Origin: JBCCXL01 sp039191605
GTDB lineage: Bacteria; Acidobacteriota; Thermoanaerobaculia; Multivoradales; JAHZIX01
Assembly (NCBI GenBank): GCA_039191605.1
Contig: JBCCXL010000008.1
Span: 62,001 to 126,000 of the forward strand
Direction: 5' to 3'
DNA: 64,000 nucleotides
The translations under genes and the position numbers were made by a program. The notes under the pieces are model-generated. The model made no database searches, was not told the origin of the DNA, and saw only the letters and a program-made list of their open reading frames with translations. Below, piece by piece: positions 53,769 through 62,587 of this stretch (the stretch's first letter is position 1; each line of letters opens with the position of its first letter).

Positions 53769-53774
53769 ATTATA
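53769..53774 (-). promoter_or_regulatory. -10 element for the small Cys-rich gene
   Basis: TATAAT on the minus strand in an AT-rich island between divergent genes. It would give a leader of about 15 bases before AAAGGAG and the ATG at 53747. The plus strand also shows TATAAT at 53771-53776, possibly serving the glycosyltransferase. No good -35 is visible for either. Confidence 0.5.
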
Positions 53775-53833
53775 ATATTCTAACAAGAGGCTTTTCCAGC
53801 CGCAATGCAGGGCAGCTAAGCTAAAGTGCGCTG

Positions 53834-55039
53834 ATGCGAAAGCCTCCTCCTTCCCAGCCCACCGCTCTACTCGCCGCCAACCGTGGATGGGCGCTGTGGA
53901 GCTCGCGGCGGGGAATCGTGGAGGGGCTGCTGGCGGCGGGCTGGCGGGTGATCGTGGCGACGGCGGCGGACGAATGGGCCCAGAAGCTCGCGGAGCTGGG
54001 AGCGGATCTAGTGGAGGTGCGCTTTGCGCGCTCGGGCCTGAGCCCGCGGGCGGACGCGGCGGCGCTGCGGGCAATGGTGAAGCTGCTGCGGCAAGAGCGG
54101 CCGGGGCTGATGCATCTCTTCCACGCCAAGCCGATGCTCCTGGGCGGGCTGGCGGCGCGCTGGGTGAGGCCGAGAAAAGTGGCAGGGAAGGAGCCAGGGA
54201 AGGAAGCAGAGAAGAGAGTCCTGGTGGGCACGGTGACCGGCCTGGGGCAGGCCTTCGAGCGCAGTGCCCTAGCCCGTCAGCTGGCCCTGGCGGGGTATCG
54301 GGTGAGCCTGCCGGCCTACGACGCGGTGGTGTTCCAGAATCCCGACGACCGCGACTTCTTCCTGCAGCGGCGCTTGCTCACCTCACAGCAGGCGAGGCTG
54401 ATCGTCTCTTCGGGGGTGGACCTGGAGCGCTTTCGCCTGCCGGCAGATCCGGAGCTGGATCAGCGCCGACACCGCGAGCGCCCGCGGGTGCTGATGGTGG
54501 CGCGGTGGCTGAAGTCCAAGGGAGTGGAGGAGTTCCTGGAGGCGGCCCGGCAGCTCAAGGAGCGCTTTCCCCAGGCTCGTTTCCAGCTTGCCGGGGAGCG
54601 AGACGAACATCACCCCGAGTCGGTGCCGGAGGCGGTGCTGAGCCGCGCCTCGGCGGAGGGGGTGGTGGAGATCCTCGGCTATCGTCGGCAGCTGGAGCTG
54701 GATCTCGCCGAGACCTCGATCTTCGTTCTGCCCTCCTATTACCGCGAGGGGGTGCCCCGCACCGCCCTAGAGGCGGCGGCCTGCGGCGCGGCGCTGGTGG
54801 TGGCGGACGCGCCAGGAACCCGGGAGACGGTAGAGGAGGGGGTGACCGGTCTGCGGGTCCCGCCTCGGGATTCTGGAGCTCTCGCGCAGGCCTTGGGCCA
54901 GCTGCTGGCGGACGAGGAGCTGCGCCGGCAATTCGGTACCGCCGGCCGACGGCGCATCGAGGAGAGTTTCGATCTTCGGGACATCCTGCGCCGTCAGCTC
55001 GATCTCTACGGCGAGCTGGGAGCCCGGCCGTCGCCCTGA
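53834..55039 (+). CDS. GT4-family glycosyltransferase
   Basis: A 401-residue GT-B glycosyltransferase of the kind that builds surface polysaccharides (family 4). The N-terminal domain has WALWSSRRGIVEGLLAAGW, HLFHAKPMLLGGLAAR and VGTVTGLGQAFE, resembling WbpH/TuaC-like enzymes. The C-terminal domain has VSSGVDLERFRLP, VLMVARWLKSKGVEEFLEAA, and the EX7E-type motif REGVPRTALEAAACG, which holds the donor nucleotide sugar. Length is typical. A hairpin at 55102-55126 follows it, before the RHS gene. Donor and acceptor are unknown; no other polysaccharide genes are adjacent. Confidence 0.92.
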   Translation: MRKPPPSQPTALLAANRGWALWSSRRGIVEGLLAAGWRVIVATAADEWAQKLAELGADLVEVRFARSGLSPRADAAALRAMVKLLRQERPGLMHLFHAKPMLLGGLAARWVRPRKVAGKEPGKEAEKRVLVGTVTGLGQAFERSALARQLALAGYRVSLPAYDAVVFQNPDDRDFFLQRRLLTSQQARLIVSSGVDLERFRLPADPELDQRRHRERPRVLMVARWLKSKGVEEFLEAARQLKERFPQARFQLAGERDEHHPESVPEAVLSRASAEGVVEILGYRRQLELDLAETSIFVLPSYYREGVPRTALEAAACGAALVVADAPGTRETVEEGVTGLRVPPRDSGALAQALGQLLADEELRRQFGTAGRRRIEESFDLRDILRRQLDLYGELGARPSP

Positions 55040-55101
55040 TGCGCTCGGCGGCGCTAAAAAAAATATTTGATCGAAATCTCTTCGAGAGAGCGCTGCAGCG
55101 A

Positions 55102-55126
55102 ATGAAGACCCACGGGAGGTCTTCAT
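55102..55126 (+). terminator. Hairpin between glycosyltransferase and RHS genes
   Basis: ATGAAGACC pairs perfectly with GGTCTTCAT across a seven-base loop. No T-run follows. A poly-A run and AT-rich patch at 55057-55072 lie just upstream and could be the RHS promoter, in which case this hairpin would lie in the RHS leader. Confidence 0.4.
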
Positions 55127-55180
55127 CGCCCCCCGGCCGATCTTGCCGGGCATCTCGATGCTTCAAGGAGATTTCGAATC

Positions 55181-58100
55181 ATGCATCGATCTTCTCTTGG
55201 GCGCTGCCGCGCCACCCCAAACTTCGCGGCAGTGCTTCTCTACTCGCTGTGTGGGCTCTTGCTCACCACGGCCTCCGCGTTCGCCTACAACCCCAACCAG
55301 CCCCAGGGCTTCGGCAACGAGCGCTCGTACCACACGGTTCCGGGTATGCCGGATCACGTCGATCTATTCTCCGGCCGGCTGTCCGCGACGCTGCCGGTCG
55401 GTCCCTTTCAGCTGGTCTACACCAACAACGTTTGGCGCTACGAGAACGTCATCGAGGGGGGGCAGCCGAAGATTCAGGCGACCCCTGACCGTCTGAACTC
55501 CGCTGGCCTCGGCTGGCACCTCGGCTGGGGCGAGCTCTATGAGCCTAGCCATTGGTACAACGATTCCGATCAGGGCCTGTGGCTCTACGTCGGCGATGAC
55601 GGCAGCCGGCACCACTTCTATACCGAGCTCCACCGCGGCGAAGTCGATGGGGAGCCCGACATCTACTACACCCGCGATGGCAGCTACCTTCGATTGCGCA
55701 AGATCATCTCCGGCTCCACCTGGGAAATCGAATTTCCCGATGGCTCGACCCGCCGCTTCGTCAAAGGAGGCCCGGTAGATGCTTATCGCCTGGTGAAGAG
55801 CTGGAGCGGCTTCGCGTCGGAGTCCAGCCCCGACCTCACCGTGAGCTACAACGCCGACGATACCGAGCGCACCCTCACCGATCGCTTCGGCCGCACCCAT
55901 TACGTGCGTCTGGCGAAGACCGACGACATCCTCGATGGTGCCCAATTGGCCTGGATGGTCAGGGCGGTGACCGAGATCGATCTCGAGGCAGAGGGCGGTA
56001 CCCGGGCGATCTACCAGCTGAGCTACCGCAATATTCAGGTGGACCTCTCCTGCAAGAACACCTCGTCGGCCTTCGGTCCGCGGATGCGCTTGCCCCACCT
56101 CACCCGAGTACAGCTGCCGGACGGCACGGCGTACTCGATGGAGCAGGGCGGTGTTCCCAGCTACGCCAACAACTGCCAGGGAGCGATGGACGACCTGCCG
56201 GGCTCGCTGACCCGCATGGAGCTTCCCACCGGCGGCGTGCTGCGCTACACCTACCAGAATTACGTCTTCCCCCCGGGCACCAACGCTTCTCCCTTCAACA
56301 GCGCTACCGGCGTCGCGACTCGCGAAATGGTGAAGGCCGACGGCACGGTGCTCGGCAGCTGGACCTACCGCACCACCAATCTCGGAGGAACTTCCACCAC
56401 CGATCCTGAAGTACGCACCGAGGTCGTCGCTCTGCCGGAGGGGGACTGTCGCAAGCATTACTTCAACGCTCGCTACTACCAGACGCCTTCTGTAGGGCAG
56501 GGCTGGGAATACGGCCTGCCCTTTAGCTATCTGCAGAGCGCCGGGGGGAAATATCTCTCCGTCGAGGTCTATGACGACCACGCAGCCAACGGCTCCTGCG
56601 CCGGTACCAAGGTGCGCAGCCACTTCGTGCGTTATCGCCGTGATGCCATCCCCGGCACCGGCACGGCGCCGCTGAACCAGTGGTACGACACCAATCGCAC
56701 CCTAGAGGCCTCCCGCACCGTATTCCACGACGATGGCGATAAGTGGACGGACATCGAGTTCAGCGAGTTCGACGGCCTGGGCAACTTCCGCCGCCAGGTA
56801 GCCACCGGCAACCTCTGGTCGGGATCCTCCAACAACGAGCGTCGGGAAACCACCATTGACTACAGTCGATCCACGGGGCTTTACCCGGGGACTTTCACTC
56901 CCATCAGCGGATCGACGCCCTGGACTCTGCGGGTCTTCGATTCCATCGAGGCCTCCGAAGCGGACGCCCTAGGCGAGGCTTCCCAGCGTATCGAGACTCG
57001 CTTCGACGACGCCAGCGGCGCGCTGCTGTGCAGCCGCATTCTGCGCAGCGGCACCAGCCGCGGCGACAAGGACCTGATTCTGACCTATGGCTACGACGGC
57101 ATCGGTCAGCTCACCGACGAAAAGCGCTACGGCGGAGATTGGTGGACGATTCCCACCACCGGAGCCGACTGTGGTGATTTGCCGACTCAGCCGGAGTTCT
57201 GGACTCGTCACACCTACGCTCACGGCACGAGGATCTCGACCCGACCCAAGGAGCCCAATGGCGCGAACGGTCCTTTCCTGACCTATGACGTCGATGTGGA
57301 TCCCAACACCGGGTGGGTGACGACTTCCCGGGATGCCTCCGGTTTCGAGATCGATTATGAGTACGACTCGATGGGGCGAGTGACCTCGATCCAGCCTCAG
57401 CAGGGCAACCACACCGATTACGCCTACGCTCCGGCCGCCTTCGGCCAAGGGCGGACGCTGACGGTGAGCACCAAGGTGCCGGGGACCCAGAACATCACTT
57501 CCTCGGAGCAGGTGGTCTTCGACGACTTCGGTCGACTTCGGCTGGAGCGGCGGCTGATGCCCGACGGCAGCTGGTCGCAGCGGGAAACCCTGCGCAACGC
57601 CCGCGGCTGGAAGCTCTCGCGCTCGGAATGGGGCGTGCTTTTCCGCAAGACCGAATACCTGAATTTCGATCCCTTTGGGCGGCCGAGCATCGTGCGACCT
57701 CCGGAAGGAGCGGTGCACGACGTCACCTGGAGTCATCAGGGCGTGCGGCGCAGCGAGCGTACCGAGCAGGTGAAGACCTCCATCAGTGGAGCCTTGCAGG
57801 CCTCGACTCGGACCTGGGAGCGGGATGCCCATGGTCGACTGCGCACCACGGAGGAACCCGCTGGCTCCTTCGGTAGTCAGATGACCCTGAGCCATCGCTA
57901 CGACGTCGGCGGACGACTGACGGAGATTCTGTCCACCGCCGGGGTGCTTCAGCAGACTCGCTCCTTCACCTACGACAACCGCGGCTTCCTGCTGACGGAA
58001 ACCCACCCAGAGAAGGGGGCTTCGGGCAATGGCACCATGACCTACACCGGCTATGACTCCCTCGGAAGGCCCCATGCGGCCTTCGATGGTCCCCACCGCC

Positions 58101-60067
58101 TGCTCTATGAATACGACTTCATGGGCCGTATCACTGCAACCCGGGATCTCAACAAAGCCAACCGCATCACCCATCGATTCGTCTATGACGGAGCGTCCGG
58201 TCGCGGCATGGGCAAGATCTGGAAGGCCGGTCGCTACAACTACTTCGATATGCCCTGGGATGCGTCTACCGACGAGAAGGCGCTGCTGGTGCAGCAGAAC
58301 TACAGCTACAACGCCATCGGCGGTGAGACAAATACCCGGGACACGATGTACATCTATCCCAGCGGCAGCTTTGAGATGGTGCGAACGGAGTATCGCTACG
58401 ATCAGGATCGCAACCTGGACCGGATCACCTATCCCCGCTGCCTCTCGGCGCCCTGTGCCGGCCAGCCGGCGGAGACCTCCTTCGCCCTCACCATGGTCTA
58501 TACCAATGGTCGTCTCACCTCGATTCCCGGAGTGGTCACGGATATCGACTATCACCCCAGTGATTTGCTGGAGAGCATCCAGCACGCCAACGGCGTGACC
58601 GACAACTACTCGGTGGGCCTCTTCCGCAAGGGCCGCACGACGAAGTTCTTCACCACCGGAGTTCAGGGTTCGGGCAGCAACTACGACTCCGGGGACTATG
58701 CCTTCGACGGCGCCGGCAACATCGTGCGGCAGGGGCTCGAGCTCTACGCCTACGATAAGGCGGGGCGGTTGACCGAGGCTCAGGTCGTCGGGGCGGTTTT
58801 GCCGACCTCCTACTCCTACGATGCCTTCGGCAATTTGAGCGAGTCCTACACCCCCGGCTATCAGAACTACGCCGTGGATTCCGCCACCAACCGGGTCGGC
58901 GGAGCGATCTACGACGGTGTTGGCAACATCACCTCCTGGGGCGGTAACTCCTGGGAGTACAACGTCGATGATCAGGTGGTGCGCCAAAACCATCTGCGCT
59001 ACATCTACGATGCCCTGGGGGAGCGGGCCGGTACGGTGCCCGTCGATACCGGCGGGGTGGTCACCCTGGAGCTGCACGTGCGGGATCTCAAGGGTCGGCT
59101 GCTGTCCAAGCTGCTGCGCAACGGCACCAGCTATACCCGAATGGAAGACTCCGTCTACGCGGGAAATCGCCTGGTGGCGCTCAATCCCAACGGGCCCTCC
59201 ACTCTGCACTTCCACGGAGATCATCTGGGCACGGCGCGGCTCATCACCTCCAGCACCGGGCAGGTGGCGGATCAGCCGACGATCCTGCCCTTCGGCCAGG
59301 AGGTGTACTCCAGCCTAGTGAGCAATCGAAAGCTCTCCGGTCATGAGCGGGATTTCTCCACCGGCGCCGACTACATGCACGCTCGCCATTACCTGGCCGA
59401 GCTCGGGCGCTTCCTGGGCGTCGACCCACGGCAGGGTTCTTCGGCTTCTCCCCAGAGCCTGAATCGCTACGCCTATGTGCTCAACAGCCCCGTTCGCTAC
59501 TACGATCCGACAGGCTTCTCGCCCTCTGGAGAGGAATCGGACGAGCCCTCCAACCCAGGGTTCAGTGAGGAGATCGATGTCGTCGGCGAGCTGCCAGAGA
59601 TTCCGCGGCTGCCCGGTAGCTTCCCCCGCCGCTTCGGCGGCAACGGCGGCGGCGCCCATCCCTTCGGCGATGGTCCCGGCGGCTTCGACTTTCCGGAACC
59701 CGACCTCCCCGGCGGCATCGACCTTCCTGGAGATGGCGAAGGCGGAGCGGATCCGGACGCCGGTGGAGAGGTCTCTGAAGAGGAAGGGGACAAGGAGGAA
59801 AATCCCGCAGCCTCCGGTTGCGATCCCCGATTTGAATCCTGCGATCCACCGCCGAACTGCGGATTCAACGATCCGATGGTGCCCTTGGGCGTCGATTGCG
59901 ACACGGTGATAGATCTCTGCGCAGGTCTAGATGGCATTGGCTGCGCAATCCCAGGAAGTCTCGACGACTGGGGAATCAAGATCCCCCGGGACATCGAGGT
60001 TCCCGGCACGGGGATCACAGTCGACCCTTGCAAGATGACCCGCAAGATCTGCTCGGTGCTTCGCTGA
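55181..60067 (+). CDS. Secreted RHS/YD-repeat protein with unassigned C-terminal tip
   Basis: A 1,628-residue protein. The start at 55181 follows AAGGAG, and a signal peptide (VLLYSLCGLLLTTASAFA) precedes RSYHTVPGMPDHVDLFSG. Many YD repeats follow (GRVTSIQPQQGN, YDKAGRLTEAQ, YDAFGNLSESY), which in relatives form a hollow shell. The RHS core motif is present near residues 1345-1445: HFHGDHLGTARLITSS, MHARHYLAELGRFLGVDP and LNRYAYVLNSPVRYYDPTG, after which toxins are usually released. The tip of about 180 residues starts with a Gly/Pro/Asp-rich linker, then a Cys-rich end (CDPRFESCDPPPNCGF, DTVIDLCAGLDGIGC, DPCKMTRKICSVLR). I recognise no toxin fold there, and no immunity gene lies in the next 460 bases. 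A strong terminator follows. Confidence 0.92.
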   Translation: MHRSSLGRCRATPNFAAVLLYSLCGLLLTTASAFAYNPNQPQGFGNERSYHTVPGMPDHVDLFSGRLSATLPVGPFQLVYTNNVWRYENVIEGGQPKIQATPDRLNSAGLGWHLGWGELYEPSHWYNDSDQGLWLYVGDDGSRHHFYTELHRGEVDGEPDIYYTRDGSYLRLRKIISGSTWEIEFPDGSTRRFVKGGPVDAYRLVKSWSGFASESSPDLTVSYNADDTERTLTDRFGRTHYVRLAKTDDILDGAQLAWMVRAVTEIDLEAEGGTRAIYQLSYRNIQVDLSCKNTSSAFGPRMRLPHLTRVQLPDGTAYSMEQGGVPSYANNCQGAMDDLPGSLTRMELPTGGVLRYTYQNYVFPPGTNASPFNSATGVATREMVKADGTVLGSWTYRTTNLGGTSTTDPEVRTEVVALPEGDCRKHYFNARYYQTPSVGQGWEYGLPFSYLQSAGGKYLSVEVYDDHAANGSCAGTKVRSHFVRYRRDAIPGTGTAPLNQWYDTNRTLEASRTVFHDDGDKWTDIEFSEFDGLGNFRRQVATGNLWSGSSNNERRETTIDYSRSTGLYPGTFTPISGSTPWTLRVFDSIEASEADALGEASQRIETRFDDASGALLCSRILRSGTSRGDKDLILTYGYDGIGQLTDEKRYGGDWWTIPTTGADCGDLPTQPEFWTRHTYAHGTRISTRPKEPNGANGPFLTYDVDVDPNTGWVTTSRDASGFEIDYEYDSMGRVTSIQPQQGNHTDYAYAPAAFGQGRTLTVSTKVPGTQNITSSEQVVFDDFGRLRLERRLMPDGSWSQRETLRNARGWKLSRSEWGVLFRKTEYLNFDPFGRPSIVRPPEGAVHDVTWSHQGVRRSERTEQVKTSISGALQASTRTWERDAHGRLRTTEEPAGSFGSQMTLSHRYDVGGRLTEILSTAGVLQQTRSFTYDNRGFLLTETHPEKGASGNGTMTYTGYDSLGRPHAAFDGPHRLLYEYDFMGRITATRDLNKANRITHRFVYDGASGRGMGKIWKAGRYNYFDMPWDASTDEKALLVQQNYSYNAIGGETNTRDTMYIYPSGSFEMVRTEYRYDQDRNLDRITYPRCLSAPCAGQPAETSFALTMVYTNGRLTSIPGVVTDIDYHPSDLLESIQHANGVTDNYSVGLFRKGRTTKFFTTGVQGSGSNYDSGDYAFDGAGNIVRQGLELYAYDKAGRLTEAQVVGAVLPTSYSYDAFGNLSESYTPGYQNYAVDSATNRVGGAIYDGVGNITSWGGNSWEYNVDDQVVRQNHLRYIYDALGERAGTVPVDTGGVVTLELHVRDLKGRLLSKLLRNGTSYTRMEDSVYAGNRLVALNPNGPSTLHFHGDHLGTARLITSSTGQVADQPTILPFGQEVYSSLVSNRKLSGHERDFSTGADYMHARHYLAELGRFLGVDPRQGSSASPQSLNRYAYVLNSPVRYYDPTGFSPSGEESDEPSNPGFSEEIDVVGELPEIPRLPGSFPRRFGGNGGGAHPFGDGPGGFDFPEPDLPGGIDLPGDGEGGADPDAGGEVSEEEGDKEENPAASGCDPRFESCDPPPNCGFNDPMVPLGVDCDTVIDLCAGLDGIGCAIPGSLDDWGIKIPRDIEVPGTGITVDPCKMTRKICSVLR

Positions 60068-60122
60068 GGGGATCTGCATTACCGCGCGCTGAGGTAAGAA
60101 CGGCGCGTTAGCGTTTGAAAAC

Positions 60123-60156
60123 AAAGCGCCCGAGGTCGTATGGCCTCGGGCGCTTT
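60123..60156 (+). terminator. Strong Rho-independent terminator after RHS gene
   Basis: AAAGCGCCCGAGG pairs perfectly over 13 bases with CCTCGGGCGCTTT across an eight-base loop, followed by CTTTCGT. The A-rich start and T-rich end make it potentially bidirectional. It separates the RHS gene from the TPR/peptide locus. Confidence 0.85.
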
Positions 60157-60530
60157 CTTTCGTGGCTCCGGCTTGGGCAGCGACTGAAGCCGGCGCCGTG
60201 GGCCAGGCTAGCTGGTCGATCGGTCCTGATGGAAAATGAATAGTGCATAAGTAGAAGCTCTGAGGGTAGTTATGCTTTTACGATATAAATTTGAATGTGC
60301 CATGATGCCTATCTAGGCGATGAATCCCGTATTGCAGGCGCTGTAAGCCATAGATTCGACGAAGGCGCCGGTCCCTAGCCTGATGCCTTGGCATGCAACG
60401 CTCTCGGGTTTCCGGAGGCCCTCGGCCTCTCCATCGCTTTTTTTCTTCTACCCAAGGTCCACCTACGCTTCGGTAGCCTCCTCTCGTAGGGGGGTGGCTG
60501 CCTTCTATGCAGCATGGAGGTGGAACGATC
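60157..60530. other. Leader and promoter region of the TPR gene
   Basis: About 370 bases without a supported gene. An AT-rich block at 60225-60305 (TTTTACGATATAAATTTG) stands out against the G+C-rich flanks and is the likely promoter area. GGAGG at 60516-60520 precedes the ATG at 60531. Confidence 0.45.
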
Positions 60531-61685
60531 ATGGCGACCGACGGGCTGCGCAAGCAGCGCGACATCGAGCAGCGAATCGAAAGCGAGTGGCGGGAGGCGA
60601 CGAAGCATTTCGAGAGAATGATGCGGGAAGAGCCAGAGGACCGGGAGAGGTGCATTCGCCGCGCGACCCAGCATCTGCGCACCCCCGCCGTGGCCGAGAT
60701 GCTGCTGCAGGCAAGTCACAAGATGGGCTTTCGAAACGCTCTCCAGAGCTATGAGCTGGCCCGCCTGGTGCTCGTGGTGGCGGAGCGCATCAGTGGCTAT
60801 GACCCGAGGGTCGGCTGCCCTCTCGTGTATACCGACTATCAGGCGCTGGGCCTGGCCCAAATGGCCAATGCCGCGCGGATCGGCTGTTGGTGGGGCCTGG
60901 CCGAAGAGAAGATGACGAAAGCTTTCGAACGCTACCCGGCCGGCACCGGAATCCCCCGAGTCGTCGCTCGCCTGCATTCCCTGCGGGCGTCGCTGCGCAA
61001 AGATCGGCGCCAATACGATGAGGCCCTCGAAGATCTGGTGATCGCCCAGGAGCTCTACGATGAAATGGGCAACAAGGTGGATGTGGCGAAGGTCTTGTTG
61101 AATCGGGGTACGGTGCTGTTCTTTCAACATCGCTTCCAACAAGCTATCGACGCGAACCTCCGGGCCTTGACCACTATCGATGAATGGCGCGAGCCAGCCC
61201 TCGCCTCGATGAGTAGCTTCAACTCCGCCGCCTGCTACCTCGAACTCGGAGATCTGGACTCCGCCCTCAAATGCTGCTCGCTGCTGCCCCCTCTCGAGGA
61301 GTTGGGGGTGCCTCGAGGCTCGATGTATCACGGCTACCGTATCTGGCAGCTGGCCAGAATACAGCTGGCTAAGCACTCATTTGACGAGGCTCGGGTGCTT
61401 CTACTGCAGGCGCTGGATATTTTTAGGAACCGGCAGATTCCATTCAATGAGGCGCTGGTGCTCTTGGATCTCGCTCGCCTGCTCTTTGAAGAGGTATCAC
61501 CCCCGACAGACGAGTTCTTCACCATGGCCAAGCAGGCAGCTCAACTACTCAAACAGCAAACATTTCGGCCCGAGGCGACTGAGGTTACGCGCCTACTGGT
61601 GGAGACTACTGAGTCTCGTCAGCTATCAGGCCCACAGATTCAGCTGCTGAGCCAGCGTTTGAAGGAGTATGCTGGCTCACCCTGA
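60531..61685 (+). CDS. TPR-repeat protein beside the GPxxDPNG peptide array (candidate peptide receptor)
   Basis: A 384-residue all-helical protein with no signal peptide. The start at 60531 (MATDGLRKQRD) is set by GGAGG ten bases upstream; an in-frame ATG at 60507 precedes that site. After an N-terminal block ESEWREATKHFERMMREEP and TPAVAEMLLQASHKMGF come about seven TPR-like helix pairs, for example ARIGCWWGLAEEKMTKAFER, YDEALEDLVIAQELYDEMG, FQQAIDANLRAL, NSAACYLELGDLDSALKC and FDEARVLLLQALDIF. It lacks a helix-turn-helix; an XRE protein lies 2 kb downstream. TPR domains of RRNPP regulators bind short peptides in their concave face, so a receptor role for the neighbouring peptides is inferred. 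No hairpin separates it from the first peptide gene. Confidence 0.8.
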   Translation: MATDGLRKQRDIEQRIESEWREATKHFERMMREEPEDRERCIRRATQHLRTPAVAEMLLQASHKMGFRNALQSYELARLVLVVAERISGYDPRVGCPLVYTDYQALGLAQMANAARIGCWWGLAEEKMTKAFERYPAGTGIPRVVARLHSLRASLRKDRRQYDEALEDLVIAQELYDEMGNKVDVAKVLLNRGTVLFFQHRFQQAIDANLRALTTIDEWREPALASMSSFNSAACYLELGDLDSALKCCSLLPPLEELGVPRGSMYHGYRIWQLARIQLAKHSFDEARVLLLQALDIFRNRQIPFNEALVLLDLARLLFEEVSPPTDEFFTMAKQAAQLLKQQTFRPEATEVTRLLVETTESRQLSGPQIQLLSQRLKEYAGSP

Positions 61686-61818
61686 CGCTAGGTCGGTGTT
61701 CAGTAGGAGCGAGTGTTCGTCGCGTTGCGTAGCACGAGCAGATCAACGAAGCTGGGCCCCAGCTCGGACCCCCTAGGCATATCGCCTTGCGGCGGAGCCG
61801 TGCTGGGAGGACATTCCC

Positions 61819-61950
61819 ATGTTCACTCGCATCTTGATTCCCACTCTTCCGCTCAAAGGTCTCTTCATCGCCTGGGGGGCTCACCTGGGTACGGACCTCA
61901 TGGAACAACTGAATGGCCCGGTGATCGATCCTAACGGTCGCTCGGTCTGA
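61819..61950 (+). CDS. GPxxDPNG peptide gene A1 (43 residues)
   Basis: A short gene with GGGAGG eight bases before the ATG. The product starts MFTRILIPTLPLKGLFIAWG, a mostly hydrophobic stretch with two basic residues, continues with AHLGTDLMEQLN, and ends GPVIDPNGRSV. The ending is shared with all other genes of the array, while the N-terminal part is specific to type A. A GC-rich hairpin follows at 61969-62002. No known family is recognised. The same motif ending after three unrelated N-terminal types is strong evidence that this is a real coding gene rather than a chance frame. Confidence 0.85.
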   Translation: MFTRILIPTLPLKGLFIAWGAHLGTDLMEQLNGPVIDPNGRSV

Positions 61951-61968
61951 GATCCGGTAGTTTTGCGG

Positions 61969-62002
61969 AGCCCCGCGGTAGGAATTACCCCGCCGCGGGG
62001 CT
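61969..62002 (+). terminator. Hairpin after peptide gene A1
   Basis: AGCCCCGCGG pairs with CCGCGGGGCT over ten bases, followed by TGTTGCG. It may be a terminator or an mRNA-stabilising end. Confidence 0.6.
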
Positions 62003-62050
62003 TGTTGCGTCCTTCCCCCTGCTCACAGAAGCTGAGCCTCAGTGCGGCCC

Positions 62051-62071
62051 AGAGATGCATGGAGCATCTCT
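62051..62071 (+). promoter_or_regulatory. Leader hairpin of peptide gene B1
   Basis: AGAGATGC pairs perfectly with GCATCTCT across the loop ATGGA, about 20 bases before the GGAGG of B1. The same hairpin recurs before B2 (62822-62842). It could regulate translation or be an operator. Confidence 0.5.
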
Positions 62072-62100
62072 TTGGATCCGTGCTTGGAGGTGTATCCACT

Positions 62101-62211
62101 ATGACCCTACAGATCGCGAACTGCCTCGCCTCGTTCCTGTCGGCTTTTCCCTTGGCTATCTCGGGGTGGTCGAAAGGCCCCCTTATCGACCCGAATGGCC
62201 GCTTCGGCTGA
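62101..62211 (+). CDS. GPxxDPNG peptide gene B1 (36 residues)
   Basis: A short gene with GGAGG ten bases before the ATG. The N-terminal part, IANCLASFLSAFPLAISGW, is a continuous hydrophobic stretch long enough to cross or enter a membrane, with no basic residue before it. SK then leads into the shared ending GPLIDPNGRFG. The product is identical to that of B2, 771 bases downstream, whereas the DNA differs by a few silent changes, indicating selection on the peptide. Confidence 0.85.
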   Translation: MTLQIANCLASFLSAFPLAISGWSKGPLIDPNGRFG

Positions 62212-62222
62212 CGTCGCGGTTC

Positions 62223-62251
62223 CCCGCGGTGGGCCCACGCTCCGCCGCGGG
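62223..62251 (+). terminator. Hairpin after peptide gene B1
   Basis: CCCGCGG pairs with CCGCGGG, followed by ATTCGTTGC. It matches the position of the hairpins after A and C genes. Confidence 0.55.
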
Positions 62252-62327
62252 ATTCGTTGCCGTGATGTCCAGCTATCTCACGAAACCAGCTTCCGCCGCG
62301 GATTGATCGTGGCGAAAGGAGCCTCTC

Positions 62328-62429
62328 ATGCAGCCCTACAGCGTCAACGATCTGCTGGATTTCCTCGTTTACATTCTTGGTGGCGATGTCGAGCCCGACC
62401 GCGGGCCGTCGATCGATCCCAATGGATGA
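62328..62429 (+). CDS. GPxxDPNG peptide gene C1 (33 residues)
   Basis: A short gene with AAAGGAG six bases before the ATG, the best ribosome-binding site of the array. The product begins MQPYSVNDLLDFLVYILGG, acidic and hydrophobic, probably an amphipathic helix. DVEPDR leads into the ending GPSIDPNG, which here is the exact C-terminus with no extra residues. This defines the minimal shared motif. It differs from C2 at seven positions, mainly near the N-terminus and just before the motif. Confidence 0.85.
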   Translation: MQPYSVNDLLDFLVYILGGDVEPDRGPSIDPNG

Positions 62430-62459
62430 AGGGCGTGCCGATTGGTGAACGGGTATGCC

Positions 62460-62490
62460 ACCCCGCGGCGGTCTCACCCCGTCGCGGGGT
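62460..62490 (+). terminator. Hairpin after peptide gene C1
   Basis: ACCCCGCG pairs with CGCGGGGT, followed by TTATTGCATTCTT, the most T-rich tail in the array. Confidence 0.6.
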
Positions 62491-62587
62491 TTATTGCATT
62501 CTTGGCGCCGCTCACCAAAGCTGGGTCCCAGCCCGGACCCCCGAGGCATGTCGCCTTGTGGCGGAGCCGTGCTGGGAGGACATTCCC

